23,809 nt of DNA from a virus: positions 1-23,809 of IMG/VR virus record IMGVR_UViG_3300033571_008891; one strand, given 5' to 3'. The translations under genes were made by a program, and so were the position numbers. Every line of letters starts with the position of its first letter. The first letter of the stretch is position 1. The notes beneath the pieces were generated by a model, which was given only the letters and a program-made list of their open reading frames with translations, was not told where the DNA came from and made no database searches. Positions 7,776-16,289 of the stretch are shown here, in pieces.

Positions 7776-8771
7776 TTAATACCTAGGTAATGTAAAACCA
7801 AACAATGGTAATGCGCTGTGATTTAGCACAGACGGCCAGCCAAAGTTCTTTGGGGGATTAATATTAACATGCTTAAACCATAGACTTTGTTTAGCATCTA
7901 ATTCAACTAATGGTAAGTTTAATTTTTCAACTAATGCTTGCATAACTCTGTTACTGTCTTCTTCAGGACTAGTAGAATTTTCTTCAATATCTTTCCAGTA
8001 CTCATTGAACCAATCATAATCTGATATTAAACTTTGATCAAAGTTGTTAACATATAGATTATAAGCACCTAAACGTGCACCATAAATTGCCCAGTCTCCA
8101 TTTGCTACATCACGACCAACAGTCATCCAAGTTAGCCAACGTGCATAGTTACCCGGATACATTTTATGATTAAAGTCTTCTACTTTAACTTTATGTCCTT
8201 GATCAAGACCCATTTTAACACCTTCGCGGAAGCCTGCTCTAAATGCTTGTTTAGCACTGGCATTGTTCATAACAGTGCCATAAGTGTTATTCATTTGCTT
8301 ATAGTTCTTAAAGTCCCAGCAAAAGTCTACATTATTATTGTCGTCATTTTTATCTGCGGCTTCATGAGTACGCATAGCTTTTACATATGGAGCATACCAC
8401 AATTTAATACCGCCATTACCATAGACTAATCCATTGACAATATTTCTGCTACTCCAACTAAATGTTGAGGTTAAGTCAGCTTTGTCTATATCTAAATTTT
8501 GCTTCCATATAGCAGGATCTACTCGACAATCTGCATCGATAGTAAAGAATCTATCATTAACTGCAAATTCTGCACAGGCTTTATGTGCAGCATCAAAGCC
8601 TTTAACTCCGTGTACACGTTTAACTAATTCCGGTGTAGGATGATTTGCTCTAAGCAATTCAAAGTTCTCATCGGCGTTAGGTTCGTCGAAACTAAGAAAT
8701 ACTGCCGGTATTTCTTTTAGTTTTAAAGTAGTATTAGTATTGTTAATGTTTATAGAATTTATCAAACTCAT
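7776..8771 (-). CDS. glycosyltransferase-like protein (GT-A type), second tandem copy
   Basis: The 331-residue protein has the same core as its two neighbours: IPAVFLSFDEPNADEN at residues 21-36, VHGVKGFDAAHKA, FFTIDADC with the DxD at 79-81, NGLVYGNGGIKLW, and AFRAGFREGVKMG. The core is extended by an insertion rich in Asp and Asn after GGIKLW and by a C-terminal tail of about 70 residues ending in HSALPLFGFTLPRY. The DxD suggests metal-dependent nucleotide-sugar binding. The ATG at 8771 lies 29 bases inside the preceding gene and has only a weak GGATG site, so translational coupling is likely. No other in-frame ATG is available before the conserved core. It may glycosylate a virion protein or take part in glycan assembly (inference). 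Family assignment is moderate because this is mainly known as a conserved phage family. Confidence 0.75.
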   Translation of the reverse strand: MSLINSININNTNTTLKLKEIPAVFLSFDEPNADENFELLRANHPTPELVKRVHGVKGFDAAHKACAEFAVNDRFFTIDADCRVDPAIWKQNLDIDKADLTSTFSWSSRNIVNGLVYGNGGIKLWYAPYVKAMRTHEAADKNDDNNNVDFCWDFKNYKQMNNTYGTVMNNASAKQAFRAGFREGVKMGLDQGHKVKVEDFNHKMYPGNYARWLTWMTVGRDVANGDWAIYGARLGAYNLYVNNFDQSLISDYDWFNEYWKDIEENSTSPEEDSNRVMQALVEKLNLPLVELDAKQSLWFKHVNINPPKNFGWPSVLNHSALPLFGFTLPRY

Positions 8772-10317
8772 TTTTCATCCATTCATAGTTGTTAATCAAT
8801 TTCAATGCTTCCAATTTATTGAAATTATCTTTTCCGTATTGTTTACCTAATGCTGCACCATGCAAGGCATATTCGCCATATAGTCTGTCACTACCCACTG
8901 TAGTCCAAATTCGTAATCGTTCTTCTGTATCTGCTGGCGTAGTTGTTCCTTGATATAAGCTAGAACTTAACTTGGCGCATTCTCTAAAAGCACTGCGCCA
9001 TGTACCAAATGGATCAGAATTAAAACTTGTAATATTGCTGACTTTGTTGATATATTTCAGTTTGCCTAGACCCGTAGTTAAATCTACTCGCCATGTTTGT
9101 GCATCTAATAATAGTTGACGTGGGAATAATTTTATACCACCCCAGCCGTATTCTAAATCATTAATAGGATTAATACTAGTCCATAAATGTACGCAGTCCA
9201 TGTCAAAAACATTTGGCTTAAAATCAAATTTCCAATTATCAACAAGTTCGGCGTCACCGTCTACAACATAAAACATTTCTGTGGTAGCAATTTCAGCGGC
9301 ACGTTTGTGTGCTTCGAAAATACCTTTAACATTCTTAACACGTTTGGCATTAGGAAATATTTCTAACAATCTATACCAATTAGCTTCGGCATTAGGTTCT
9401 TTATAGCTGATAAAAACTACATCAAAGTCTTTAGATACTACACCAATATTGCCTACAATTTTAGTACCAAGGCTTTCTTTGTTAGGAACAATTTTAGCCG
9501 CCCAAATTTGCTCGTTGTCTGTGTGCAAACTATTATCCAGCATCCACACATGTTCGTAGCCTAAGTCATAATAAGGAATGTTGTCGTTGATGTAATAATC
9601 TAAATGACTAGGAACATCGGGATTAAATATAAACTTAGGGCTAGCATAGCCCATTTCAAGATATCCTGGATTTTCCCTCTTAGATAAACTCTTTATTGCC
9701 CATATCTCATCGTCAGTGGGATTAAACTTAGGATCTAAATACCATACTAAATCGTCTTTTAAATTGTAATATGGAATGTTATCGTCATAGACTAGATCCA
9801 CATCAGGAATGTCTGAATTAATAATTATATCTAATTTAGGACTAACATAGCCACGATCTTTAATACCTTGTATAGGTTGATCTTTAATCTTACATTTAGC
9901 TACCCAAATCTTATCATCAGTAGGATTATATTTTTTATCTAAGTAATAGATGTGTTCATAATAGATATCCTCGATGGTAATATTAAAGTCGATGTTGTAA
10001 TCTACAAAATCAACTTCAGGATTAATTGTTATTTCTTTTTCTAATTCTAATCGACAATCGACAAAATCCCAGCCCTTACTAACATTCCAGTCAGATTTAA
10101 ACTTTTTAACTAGCCATAAGTTATCTATTGACCATACGATGCATTTATTACTGTTAACCGAATCAACATCAATGTAATCTAGGATCCATTCGTATCCAGG
10201 ATTTACAATTACGAATTCGTTGTAGATGGATCCTAGAGCATGTAATCGCTGATCAAATGTATCTGGATCTTCTTCCCATGTAACTTTTTCTACTAAACTT
10301 TTATCTATTTTAATCAT
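8743..10317 (-). CDS. repeat-bearing glycosyltransferase-like protein, first tandem copy
   Basis: The 524-residue protein has two parts. Residues 298-524 match the glycosyltransferase-like core of the two following genes: DVVFISYKEPNAEANW, VVDGDAEL with the DxD at 353-355, NPINDLEYGWGGIKLF, TWRSAFRECAKLS and YALHGAALGKQYG. Residues 1-297 form an extension with repeated units of about 67 residues. Three clear copies begin near 120, 187 and 254, each containing a tract like LDPKFNPTDDEIWA followed by GYVSPK- or GYASPK-like text; a weaker fourth unit may lie before residue 110. The repeats are Asp, Tyr and Trp rich and could be a binding or spacer module (inference). The start overlaps the carbamoyltransferase stop as ATGA; no Shine-Dalgarno site is obvious. 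Donor and acceptor are unknown. Confidence 0.78.
   Translation of the reverse strand: MIKIDKSLVEKVTWEEDPDTFDQRLHALGSIYNEFVIVNPGYEWILDYIDVDSVNSNKCIVWSIDNLWLVKKFKSDWNVSKGWDFVDCRLELEKEITINPEVDFVDYNIDFNITIEDIYYEHIYYLDKKYNPTDDKIWVAKCKIKDQPIQGIKDRGYVSPKLDIIINSDIPDVDLVYDDNIPYYNLKDDLVWYLDPKFNPTDDEIWAIKSLSKRENPGYLEMGYASPKFIFNPDVPSHLDYYINDNIPYYDLGYEHVWMLDNSLHTDNEQIWAAKIVPNKESLGTKIVGNIGVVSKDFDVVFISYKEPNAEANWYRLLEIFPNAKRVKNVKGIFEAHKRAAEIATTEMFYVVDGDAELVDNWKFDFKPNVFDMDCVHLWTSINPINDLEYGWGGIKLFPRQLLLDAQTWRVDLTTGLGKLKYINKVSNITSFNSDPFGTWRSAFRECAKLSSSLYQGTTTPADTEERLRIWTTVGSDRLYGEYALHGAALGKQYGKDNFNKLEALKLINNYEWMKNEFDKFYKH
9520..9979 (-). repeat. Coding tandem repeats, about 67 codons per unit
   Basis: The N-terminal part of the gene at 8743-10317 contains at least three imperfect repeats about 200 bases apart. 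They encode LDKKYNPTDDKIWVAK, LDPKFNPTDDEIWAIK and the more decayed LDNSLHTDNEQIWAAK. Boundaries are approximate. The unit structure is visible at protein level and partly at DNA level. Confidence 0.75.
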
Positions 10318-11786
10318 GTTATTACAGGAACATTATACTTAGTATAAAATGCTTGTGCATCTGCTATATTATTAACCATTGGTTGACCTTTGATATTCAA
10401 GCTGGTGTTTAGTAACATAGGACAACCAGTAAGGCTGTGCCAATCTTCAAGTAGTTTTCTAAAACCAGGACTATCATTCTTGCTAACAGTTTGTACACGA
10501 CTTGTTCCGTCTTTGTGTATTATAGCAGGAAACTGGTCAGGTTGTCTACACTTTGCTACAAATTGCATGAAAGGACTAGCTGTTATGTTCGCTGGCATTT
10601 CAAAGTATTCGTGAACATATTCTTCTAGGATTGCGGGGGCAAAGGGTCTGAACTGTTGTCTTCGTTTGATTGCGTTGACTGTGTCTTTGATATCTGGGCC
10701 CCTTGGATCTCCCAGTAAACTGCGATGGCCCAAAGCTCTAGGTCCAAATTCTGCTCGACCTGATGCCACACCCACGATTTTATCTGTTTTAAGTATGCTA
10801 ATAGTTTCATCAACTGGATACTCCTTGCCCATGTTTGTACCAAGATATGCGCCAGGCCACTTAACTTGTTCACCAAAGAAAGCAGCAACTGCTCCAACAC
10901 TACTGCCAGCATCTCCTGGGTTTGGCATTATCCAAACATTGTTCCAGTCGCCGGTGATTTCGCTGTTGGCCACACAGTTAAGAGCACAGCCGCCCATTAG
11001 TACAATATTCTTACTGGGAAGATTTTCTCTTGCCCATCGACTGATACCTTGTAGTATTTCAGTATACACTTGTTGTGTTGCGGCTGCAATATCAAATGTG
11101 TCTTGTTCTTTTAATAAGTCCAAGCGCCAATCAGGACAGCCACGATGCAAATTACGTTTGAACTTAACTTCTGGACCATTAATCACACTGAAGAAATCTT
11201 CGTATATAGCTGCTTTGTATTTGTTTGGATCACCGTAAGCAGCCATGCCCATTAGAATATATTCTTCTTCATTGGGCTTTAATCCAATACGCTGTGTCAT
11301 CGAACTAAACCAAAGTCCTACACTGTCAGGATAGCTTTGTGTATAAACTTTTTTTAAGTCATTGCCTTGGCCTTGCCAAATTGTTAAAGTTTCAAATTCA
11401 CCGATACTATCGATAACTACAACTGTAGCGTCTGCAAAGCCACTAGTATAATAGCCAGCTGCTGCATGGCTCTTATGATGTTCACCTATGACTAATGGCT
11501 GCGTTAGATTATATTTGGCAAGATATGATTTAACATCATTCTCTTTAGTTCTATCTCCCTGTCCTGCTGTATATTGTCTAGCAGTTTTTAAGTCAGGATT
11601 TTCATACCAGACGATTATATCCGGCTTTCCGTATTGTTCTGCGTCTTGGATAATGCCAGGGCACAAGTCTCCGTCATTTTTAATGCCAGAATATCTTTCA
11701 CTGTGTGCTGCAAATTGTAATTGTTTATCATGCCAAACGCTGATGGCAGCATCATGACTGTTGGCACTAATTCCCCAAATGTTCAT
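10314..11786 (-). CDS. NodU/CmcH/TobZ-family carbamoyltransferase
   Basis: The 490-residue protein transfers a carbamoyl group from carbamoyl phosphate, through a carbamoyl-adenylate, to a hydroxyl of a sugar or natural product. The N-terminal Kae1-like domain starts with IWGISANSHDAAISVW and has HHKSHAAAGYY at residues 103-113; H103 and H107 fit the HxxxH metal site known from TobZ. An Asp in VVVIDSIGEFE follows. MGGCALNCVANSEI and GDAGSSVGAVAA are typical nucleotide-binding stretches. The C-terminal domain has GRAEFGPRALGHRSLLGDPR and NTSLNIKGQPMV, strong signatures of this family. Usual length is about 550-600, so this is a compact version, but all main motifs are present. The start overlaps the preceding gene by ATGA. 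With a nucleotidyltransferase and glycosyltransferase-like genes nearby, carbamoylation of a sugar is the likeliest role. Confidence 0.93.
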   Translation of the reverse strand: MNIWGISANSHDAAISVWHDKQLQFAAHSERYSGIKNDGDLCPGIIQDAEQYGKPDIIVWYENPDLKTARQYTAGQGDRTKENDVKSYLAKYNLTQPLVIGEHHKSHAAAGYYTSGFADATVVVIDSIGEFETLTIWQGQGNDLKKVYTQSYPDSVGLWFSSMTQRIGLKPNEEEYILMGMAAYGDPNKYKAAIYEDFFSVINGPEVKFKRNLHRGCPDWRLDLLKEQDTFDIAAATQQVYTEILQGISRWARENLPSKNIVLMGGCALNCVANSEITGDWNNVWIMPNPGDAGSSVGAVAAFFGEQVKWPGAYLGTNMGKEYPVDETISILKTDKIVGVASGRAEFGPRALGHRSLLGDPRGPDIKDTVNAIKRRQQFRPFAPAILEEYVHEYFEMPANITASPFMQFVAKCRQPDQFPAIIHKDGTSRVQTVSKNDSPGFRKLLEDWHSLTGCPMLLNTSLNIKGQPMVNNIADAQAFYTKYNVPVIT

Positions 11787-12850
11787 CGGTATATAAATGG
11801 GTCTCGTTTGCGTAGTTCTTCTAAGCGTTTTTTTAATTTAATCTGAAATTGTACTTCTGGATGTTCATGATCAAATGTTTTATAATGATCCAACAGTGTT
11901 GTAATCTTTATTTCTAAGTCTGATTTAAATTTGTTGTAGTCTATGCTTGCAATAATGTCTCGGTATTCTTCGCTGTTAAAACAGTAATGTCCACTGACAC
12001 TGACTGCAATGTCTTTATCAGTTACTCCTGGTTCTACCCAACGTTGCCAAAAGTTCAAGCCATAGACAAAGTCGGCAAATCTAGCCCACAAGTCAGCAGG
12101 AGCAAACTCTTTTAACAAGTCTGTTTGTATTTTACCCAACTGTGGCGCAATATTTAAACTGTCGACACCTGCGTCAATCCGTTGTTGAATATCTTCTGCG
12201 GTAAAATAATCAGCATTGTGTTCTTTAAACAAGAAGCCCTTTGCTCTAATTTGCTCGCCTATTACACGATTTCGTTCTACGTCAAAACTGCCAACTTGGC
12301 CGTCTTTGGTTAAACTGCCCGTTTGTGTTACAAAAAACTTAACATTATTTTTGTAAGGATTTAAAAATTCTAATTGAGTATCAATTCTACCTAAACTGCC
12401 GTTAATATCAATACCAGTATTGTCTTCGCTGCCAAATTCTAATATGATATCGGGATTCAAACTTATTGCATATTCAATCAACTGTTTTGCATAATGCAAT
12501 TGATTGTCTTTAATTCTACTTACATCAATATGAATTAAATCAAATCCAGCGGCAATGTCCGCGGCAATAGTTTTCATACAACGATCGATTGCATCTTCTA
12601 CACTTAGACCTCTATCTAAATCAGTAAAGTAAGGTCCACAATGGTCTCTGCACAGTAGTAAATTTGGATTTTTATATTGTTTTACTTGTTCTGCTAATTC
12701 AGTTGTAGTACAAACATAGCCTGTGACGTAGTCGACTTGATTGCGGCTGGCAATAATCATCAGAGGATAACTATTATCTTTTGTGTGTTTGGCAAGTATT
12801 TCTATAATTTCCTTGCTCATTGGGCCAAAGCCCAATTTAAATTGTTTCAT
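11783..12850 (-). CDS. GatZ/KbaZ-like TIM-barrel protein (tagatose-bisphosphate aldolase subunit family)
   Basis: The 355-residue protein resembles GatZ/KbaZ, the so-called non-catalytic subunit of class II tagatose-1,6-bisphosphate aldolase, normally about 420 residues. Visible parallels are IASRNQVDYVTGY (family: ATSNQVNQFGGYTG), LLCRDHCGPY (family: GGDHLGP), HIDVSR (family: HLDCS) and the Glu in ILEFGSEDNTG (family: a GTE stretch). NIAPQLGKIQTD further on fits a barrel strand and phosphate site. The family folds as a TIM barrel and has been linked to sugar-phosphate aldol chemistry or support of GatY. No GatY partner is in the window, so the protein may act alone on another keto-sugar phosphate. 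The start lies 14 bases inside the preceding AroE-like gene, suggesting coupled translation. The family call rests on motif resemblance and is moderate. Confidence 0.6.
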   Translation of the reverse strand: MKQFKLGFGPMSKEIIEILAKHTKDNSYPLMIIASRNQVDYVTGYVCTTTELAEQVKQYKNPNLLLCRDHCGPYFTDLDRGLSVEDAIDRCMKTIAADIAAGFDLIHIDVSRIKDNQLHYAKQLIEYAISLNPDIILEFGSEDNTGIDINGSLGRIDTQLEFLNPYKNNVKFFVTQTGSLTKDGQVGSFDVERNRVIGEQIRAKGFLFKEHNADYFTAEDIQQRIDAGVDSLNIAPQLGKIQTDLLKEFAPADLWARFADFVYGLNFWQRWVEPGVTDKDIAVSVSGHYCFNSEEYRDIIASIDYNKFKSDLEIKITTLLDHYKTFDHEHPEVQFQIKLKKRLEELRKRDPFIYR

Positions 12851-13577
12851 ATTGTCTGCTTTCGATTTCGTCGTAGAGTTCTTCGCTAGGTTTTATTCCA
12901 GTATAAATCTCAAATTGTTTTAAGAATTGACTGCGATAAAACTCACGCCCTGATACATATTTAATATTATAATTCTGGCATTGTCGTTTAAATTCGTTAT
13001 TTTTAATAGCTAAATCTATTACCAACCTTGTATTAGGAGGTATTTGTCCTAATTTATATGGACTTTCTTCTGTACTTGTTCCCAGTGCTGTGCAATTAAT
13101 TACAATGTCTGCGGGCTTATACCGTTCATTCCATGTATTCAAATTCCTAGCACAAATATTTAAGTTTCCATAATATTCTTCTTCTAGATATTTAACAACC
13201 ATACTGCCTATTGCTCCGGCACCCAAAATAGTTATTTTATCTGTTTTATCGATATACTTGCAAATGTGTTCGACGCCTGCTAGATCGGCATTATATCCGT
13301 GAGTTTGATTTTTGTTTATCTTAATAGTATTACAACTATTATAGAGTTCTACATAAGGATGTTTTTTATCTAAATATGATATAGTAGACTTTTTAAATGG
13401 CATGCTAACACTGATTCCACTAACTCCGTCTTGGATTGCTTGCATTATTGCTTTTTCAATGTCTGTACAGGCCATGGGCTCGTAAGTTGCATCTATCCCA
13501 TAATGTTTAAAAAACTCTGTATAAAAGTATTGCCCTGTCTTTCCAGGATATTTACTTAAACTTATATATCTTTTCAT
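12837..13577 (-). CDS. shikimate/quinate dehydrogenase-like oxidoreductase (AroE family)
   Basis: The 246-residue protein has the AroE layout. GISVSMPFKK at residues 54-63 corresponds to the family G-x-N-V-T-x-P-x-K segment, with K62 as the likely catalytic lysine. NSCNTIKI and GYNADLAG follow, with D98 as the paired catalytic aspartate (family GxNTDxxG). The nucleotide-binding loop ILGAGAIGS is at 117-125, and INCTALGTS and GREFYRSQFLKQFEIYTG complete the C-terminal signature. AroE proteins reduce 3-dehydroshikimate or similar cyclic ketones with NADPH. The N-terminal SxS substrate motif is altered here to SLSKYPGKTG and the protein is shorter than the usual 270-290, so the substrate may not be shikimate. 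A role in making a cyclic sugar-like unit with its GatZ-like and carbamoyltransferase neighbours is inference. The start overlaps the preceding stop as ATGA. Confidence 0.85.
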   Translation of the reverse strand: MKRYISLSKYPGKTGQYFYTEFFKHYGIDATYEPMACTDIEKAIMQAIQDGVSGISVSMPFKKSTISYLDKKHPYVELYNSCNTIKINKNQTHGYNADLAGVEHICKYIDKTDKITILGAGAIGSMVVKYLEEEYYGNLNICARNLNTWNERYKPADIVINCTALGTSTEESPYKLGQIPPNTRLVIDLAIKNNEFKRQCQNYNIKYVSGREFYRSQFLKQFEIYTGIKPSEELYDEIESRQYETI

Positions 13578-13912
13578 TGTTTGTACGCTCTTATTTCTTT
13601 TATTTTATTGTCTTGATCAAATTCCAATACATCTACGATAGAAGCTACTATTTTGTTATTAATTATAATTGTTAGTTCCGCCATAACTGTATCCATACCA
13701 ACTGCTACTCTATCTACGTCAATTCTAATAGTATCTACACTATTAAAAAATCGTTGATTAAAATTAAGAACATTTTGTTTTCCAACAATTTGAACATCCC
13801 AATCAGTTAATAAAATACTGTCACTGAACAATACTTCTAAACTAGCTGTGTCTTTTTTACAGAAGCTTTGAAAATACATTAATGCAATTTGACTTTGTGT
13901 TGGATTACTCAT
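13574..13912 (-). CDS. SnoaL/NTF2-like small protein
   Basis: The 112-residue protein has the NTF2/SnoaL pattern: an N-terminal helix (QIALMYFQSFCKKDTASLEV), LFSDSILLTDW as the first strand region, a second helix FNQRFF, then alternating strands ending in VDVLEFDQDNKIKEIRAYK. The VLEFD-x-x-x-KIKEIRAY ending is very common in this superfamily. Members are cone-shaped alpha+beta barrels that act as isomerases, cyclases, hydrolases or just binding proteins, and function cannot be read from the fold. The start has AGGAG at 13920-13924, seven bases before ATG. Its stop overlaps the AroE-like start as ATGA, so it is likely made together with that enzyme and may act on the same small molecule. Confidence 0.85.
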   Translation of the reverse strand: MSNPTQSQIALMYFQSFCKKDTASLEVLFSDSILLTDWDVQIVGKQNVLNFNQRFFNSVDTIRIDVDRVAVGMDTVMAELTIIINNKIVASIVDVLEFDQDNKIKEIRAYKQ

Positions 13913-13915
13913 TGT

Positions 13916-14752
13916 CTAACTCCTATAATTGTTTTTAAAATATTCATTAAAAAATAGTTCGCTGATTTTTTCATGCATAGTAGGCCCAGGATGTGTACTG
14001 TCTCTTGCAAAGTCAATATCATATTTCAAATCAGGATATTTGATATACTCGAAGTCGGGGAAGTTTTGTTGAATAATATTAACTTCATATTCTGTATCGA
14101 TTCCCGGAAAATCCCACATAGAATATATTACTTTGGCATTTAAACTTTTTGATATAGAATCTATCAATGCTAAATTTTTAATCGACTGATATTTAATAAA
14201 CTCTATGTCTATAAACAATTCATCTACTACTTTGCTATCAGCTGATAATCCCGGGGACTCCGGATGAAACCATGTTTTTATATCTTTGGTATTATAACAG
14301 TATTCTCTCCTGGAAAAAGGAGGAAATAATATTACAATATAGTCTAAATGTTTTTTAAATTTTGTAGAATACCAATAGAGGCCATTGGCAATAGAATCTA
14401 ATCCTGCTCCTGCTAATGCAAGATTATAATGAGGAATAGTTTTACCTGTTTTAGCTTTTAACCTACTTAATAAACGATTTGTCCACATTTTATTTGCCGG
14501 TAATCCGATGCCTTCTGTATAGCTACAGCCAGTAAACAAAATAGAAACATCTGAATCTATATCAAAGTCGTCGCTTCTAAATCCATAATTATTAAATTTA
14601 TATCTAATTTCATCGCAATCTTTGGGATATATGTTTGGACCTTTACTATTAACTTCTAAATAATTACGTTCTAAATCATAGGCATGCCAAGACAATTCTG
14701 TATTAGCTCTATTTGAAATTATACTATTGTAATAAGAATCTTTATTAAACAT
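13916..14752 (-). CDS. SGNH/GDSL-type hydrolase
   Basis: The 278-residue protein carries ILFTGCSYTEGIG, equivalent to the GDSL block I, with S77 as the probable nucleophile (Cys replaces Asp in the GDS position). LALAGAGLDS supplies the block II glycine, and the C-terminal RDSTHPGPTMHEKI gives the D251/H254 dyad in the DxxHPG form. SGNH enzymes hydrolyse or transfer acyl groups, often acetyl on polysaccharides. No signal peptide is visible, so action in the cytoplasm or in the virion is likelier than secretion. The start lies eight bases inside the nucleotidyltransferase-kinase gene. Two further SGNH genes lie upstream in the same transcript but are too diverged to look like recent copies. 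The substrate could be an acylated sugar intermediate or the host envelope. Confidence 0.85.
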   Translation of the reverse strand: MFNKDSYYNSIISNRANTELSWHAYDLERNYLEVNSKGPNIYPKDCDEIRYKFNNYGFRSDDFDIDSDVSILFTGCSYTEGIGLPANKMWTNRLLSRLKAKTGKTIPHYNLALAGAGLDSIANGLYWYSTKFKKHLDYIVILFPPFSRREYCYNTKDIKTWFHPESPGLSADSKVVDELFIDIEFIKYQSIKNLALIDSISKSLNAKVIYSMWDFPGIDTEYEVNIIQQNFPDFEYIKYPDLKYDIDFARDSTHPGPTMHEKISELFFNEYFKNNYRS

Positions 14753-16289
14753 TATTATGTTCTAACTCTGCAAATAATTTAATACCCAGATACCACAAGA
14801 ATAAATCGAAGGGTGCAGTGTGCAGCGGACTCATATTCCAGAAAATAACAGGTATTAACTGTTGAACCTTACGGTAATCTAGATTATTATCCAAAATATA
14901 TTTCTTTAGTCGCTGTTGATATACTGTAATATGATCTACATTTGGTATGCTCAGTGTTACTGTGCCGTTATCTATTTCAATATTAAAATTATGATTCTTA
15001 ATATTTGCATAGTTGATTATTAATCCGCCTGCCATTTTTGCCAAATCATAATAGATATCGCCATATTCTATCAGTCCTGCAAACTCATGACGCCAATCTA
15101 TAATCTTAAACTCGCCGCTGTCGCTGATAACAATATTATCAAATTGTAAGTCGCCGTGTAAAAATCCTGGGCGAGTTACAGTTGCAAAATATTCCCAATC
15201 TATTTTATCAAGATAGTAACTGTAGTCCTGAACGGCAACCCCGTCGATATTAGTAACCGGTGTTAAATTAGGATACTTCTCTAAAAACTTATTAATACGC
15301 GATAATGATTTGGTTTTATAAAACTCCATACTAGCTGCATAAATGTCCGTATCACTATCCAGCCAAACTGTTGTTTCTAACCAATTGAGTAATTCATTGA
15401 ATGCTACAGGGTTATTAAATTCGTACAGTGTTTTTCCCTGAAAGAAATCATAAGCCATATAGTTGCCGCTGTGTGTGCAATTACTAGGAAATACATGTGG
15501 ATTAGCCAACACTTTGTCGTATTTCTTTTTTGCTATGCTACTATCTAGCCACCATTTAACCACACGATTATTGCAGATATAAGTTACTTCATCTTTTTTA
15601 GTAAAGTCGAATTTTTGGCTTTTGCCCAGTTCAGTTTGATATATTATGGGACTACCAAAGTCTAACCAAGTGTTTAATGCAGCAGTGTCGCTGCCCAGTT
15701 TAATAATACCAATAAACTCGTTGCTGTTACTCTGCTCTAAGTCTGCAAAGAACGTAGCGTAATCATTGATATACATTAGACCAGTAAATGCACGCCAAGT
15801 TGGTGGCGTTGTTTCCTTAAACTTAATGTCGTGTATATAGAAACTATTATTTTGATCAAACATAGTATAAAGATGTGTATCTTGTTCGGGCACAGTTTTA
15901 ACAAAATAACAATCTTTATTTCTAACTAAATCCGTTACTGGCTGATTAAAGTACGTATCGCAAGGCACGTACCAAAATGGCTGATTAATTAAATCTTTAC
16001 ACTGTAACAGTGTGTAACCTGTGCCAGACTTTTCACTGGTCCAGTCATCTACATGCACAAACTCGATGTTTCTGTCACTATATGCTACACTGCAAAAGTC
16101 CATGATCTGTTCTTTTAAGTAGCCTACAGGTATAATAAATCTGCTGTCTTTCGGAAACTGATCTATGATCTGTCCCAGTACAGGTTTGTCCTTATAGGGC
16201 AATAATGCTTTGTTAAGGTTCTTAGTGTAATTGCCCATTCTGCTGCCCAGGCCAGCAGTAGGAATAACAACAACATTATTCGTGTTCAT
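14745..16289 (-). CDS. bifunctional sugar/choline nucleotidyltransferase - aminoglycoside-phosphotransferase-like kinase (LicC-LicA-like)
   Basis: This 514-residue protein is a two-domain fusion. Residues 1 to about 225 form a nucleotidyltransferase: VVVIPTAGLGSRMG at 6-19 is the NTP-binding loop, KALLPYKDKPVLGQI at 28-42 is typical, and D111 in VPCDTYF is the likely metal ligand. Residues from about 240 to 514 are an APH/choline-kinase-type domain: FLHGDLQFDNIVI has the catalytic D380 and N385, and KIIDW has the metal-binding D398. Such pairs phosphorylate a substrate and then activate it with CTP or another NTP; LicA and LicC do this for choline, and sugar-1-phosphate versions exist. Its place after a cupin of the sugar-isomerase type favours a sugar substrate (inference). 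The start lies 14 bases inside the cupin gene. Both domains look intact. Confidence 0.88.
   Translation of the reverse strand: MNTNNVVVIPTAGLGSRMGNYTKNLNKALLPYKDKPVLGQIIDQFPKDSRFIIPVGYLKEQIMDFCSVAYSDRNIEFVHVDDWTSEKSGTGYTLLQCKDLINQPFWYVPCDTYFNQPVTDLVRNKDCYFVKTVPEQDTHLYTMFDQNNSFYIHDIKFKETTPPTWRAFTGLMYINDYATFFADLEQSNSNEFIGIIKLGSDTAALNTWLDFGSPIIYQTELGKSQKFDFTKKDEVTYICNNRVVKWWLDSSIAKKKYDKVLANPHVFPSNCTHSGNYMAYDFFQGKTLYEFNNPVAFNELLNWLETTVWLDSDTDIYAASMEFYKTKSLSRINKFLEKYPNLTPVTNIDGVAVQDYSYYLDKIDWEYFATVTRPGFLHGDLQFDNIVISDSGEFKIIDWRHEFAGLIEYGDIYYDLAKMAGGLIINYANIKNHNFNIEIDNGTVTLSIPNVDHITVYQQRLKKYILDNNLDYRKVQQLIPVIFWNMSPLHTAPFDLFLWYLGIKLFAELEHNNV

Noticed and set aside
7775-7801. N-terminal extension of the third glycosyltransferase-like gene from a TTG
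   Set aside because: It lies within the preceding gene, has no good ribosome site, and the ATG at 7774 starts one base after the preceding stop and matches the paralogues.
10666-11238. 190-residue open frame on the plus strand
   Set aside because: It lies fully antisense to the carbamoyltransferase, whose motifs are intact, and shows no recognisable domain.
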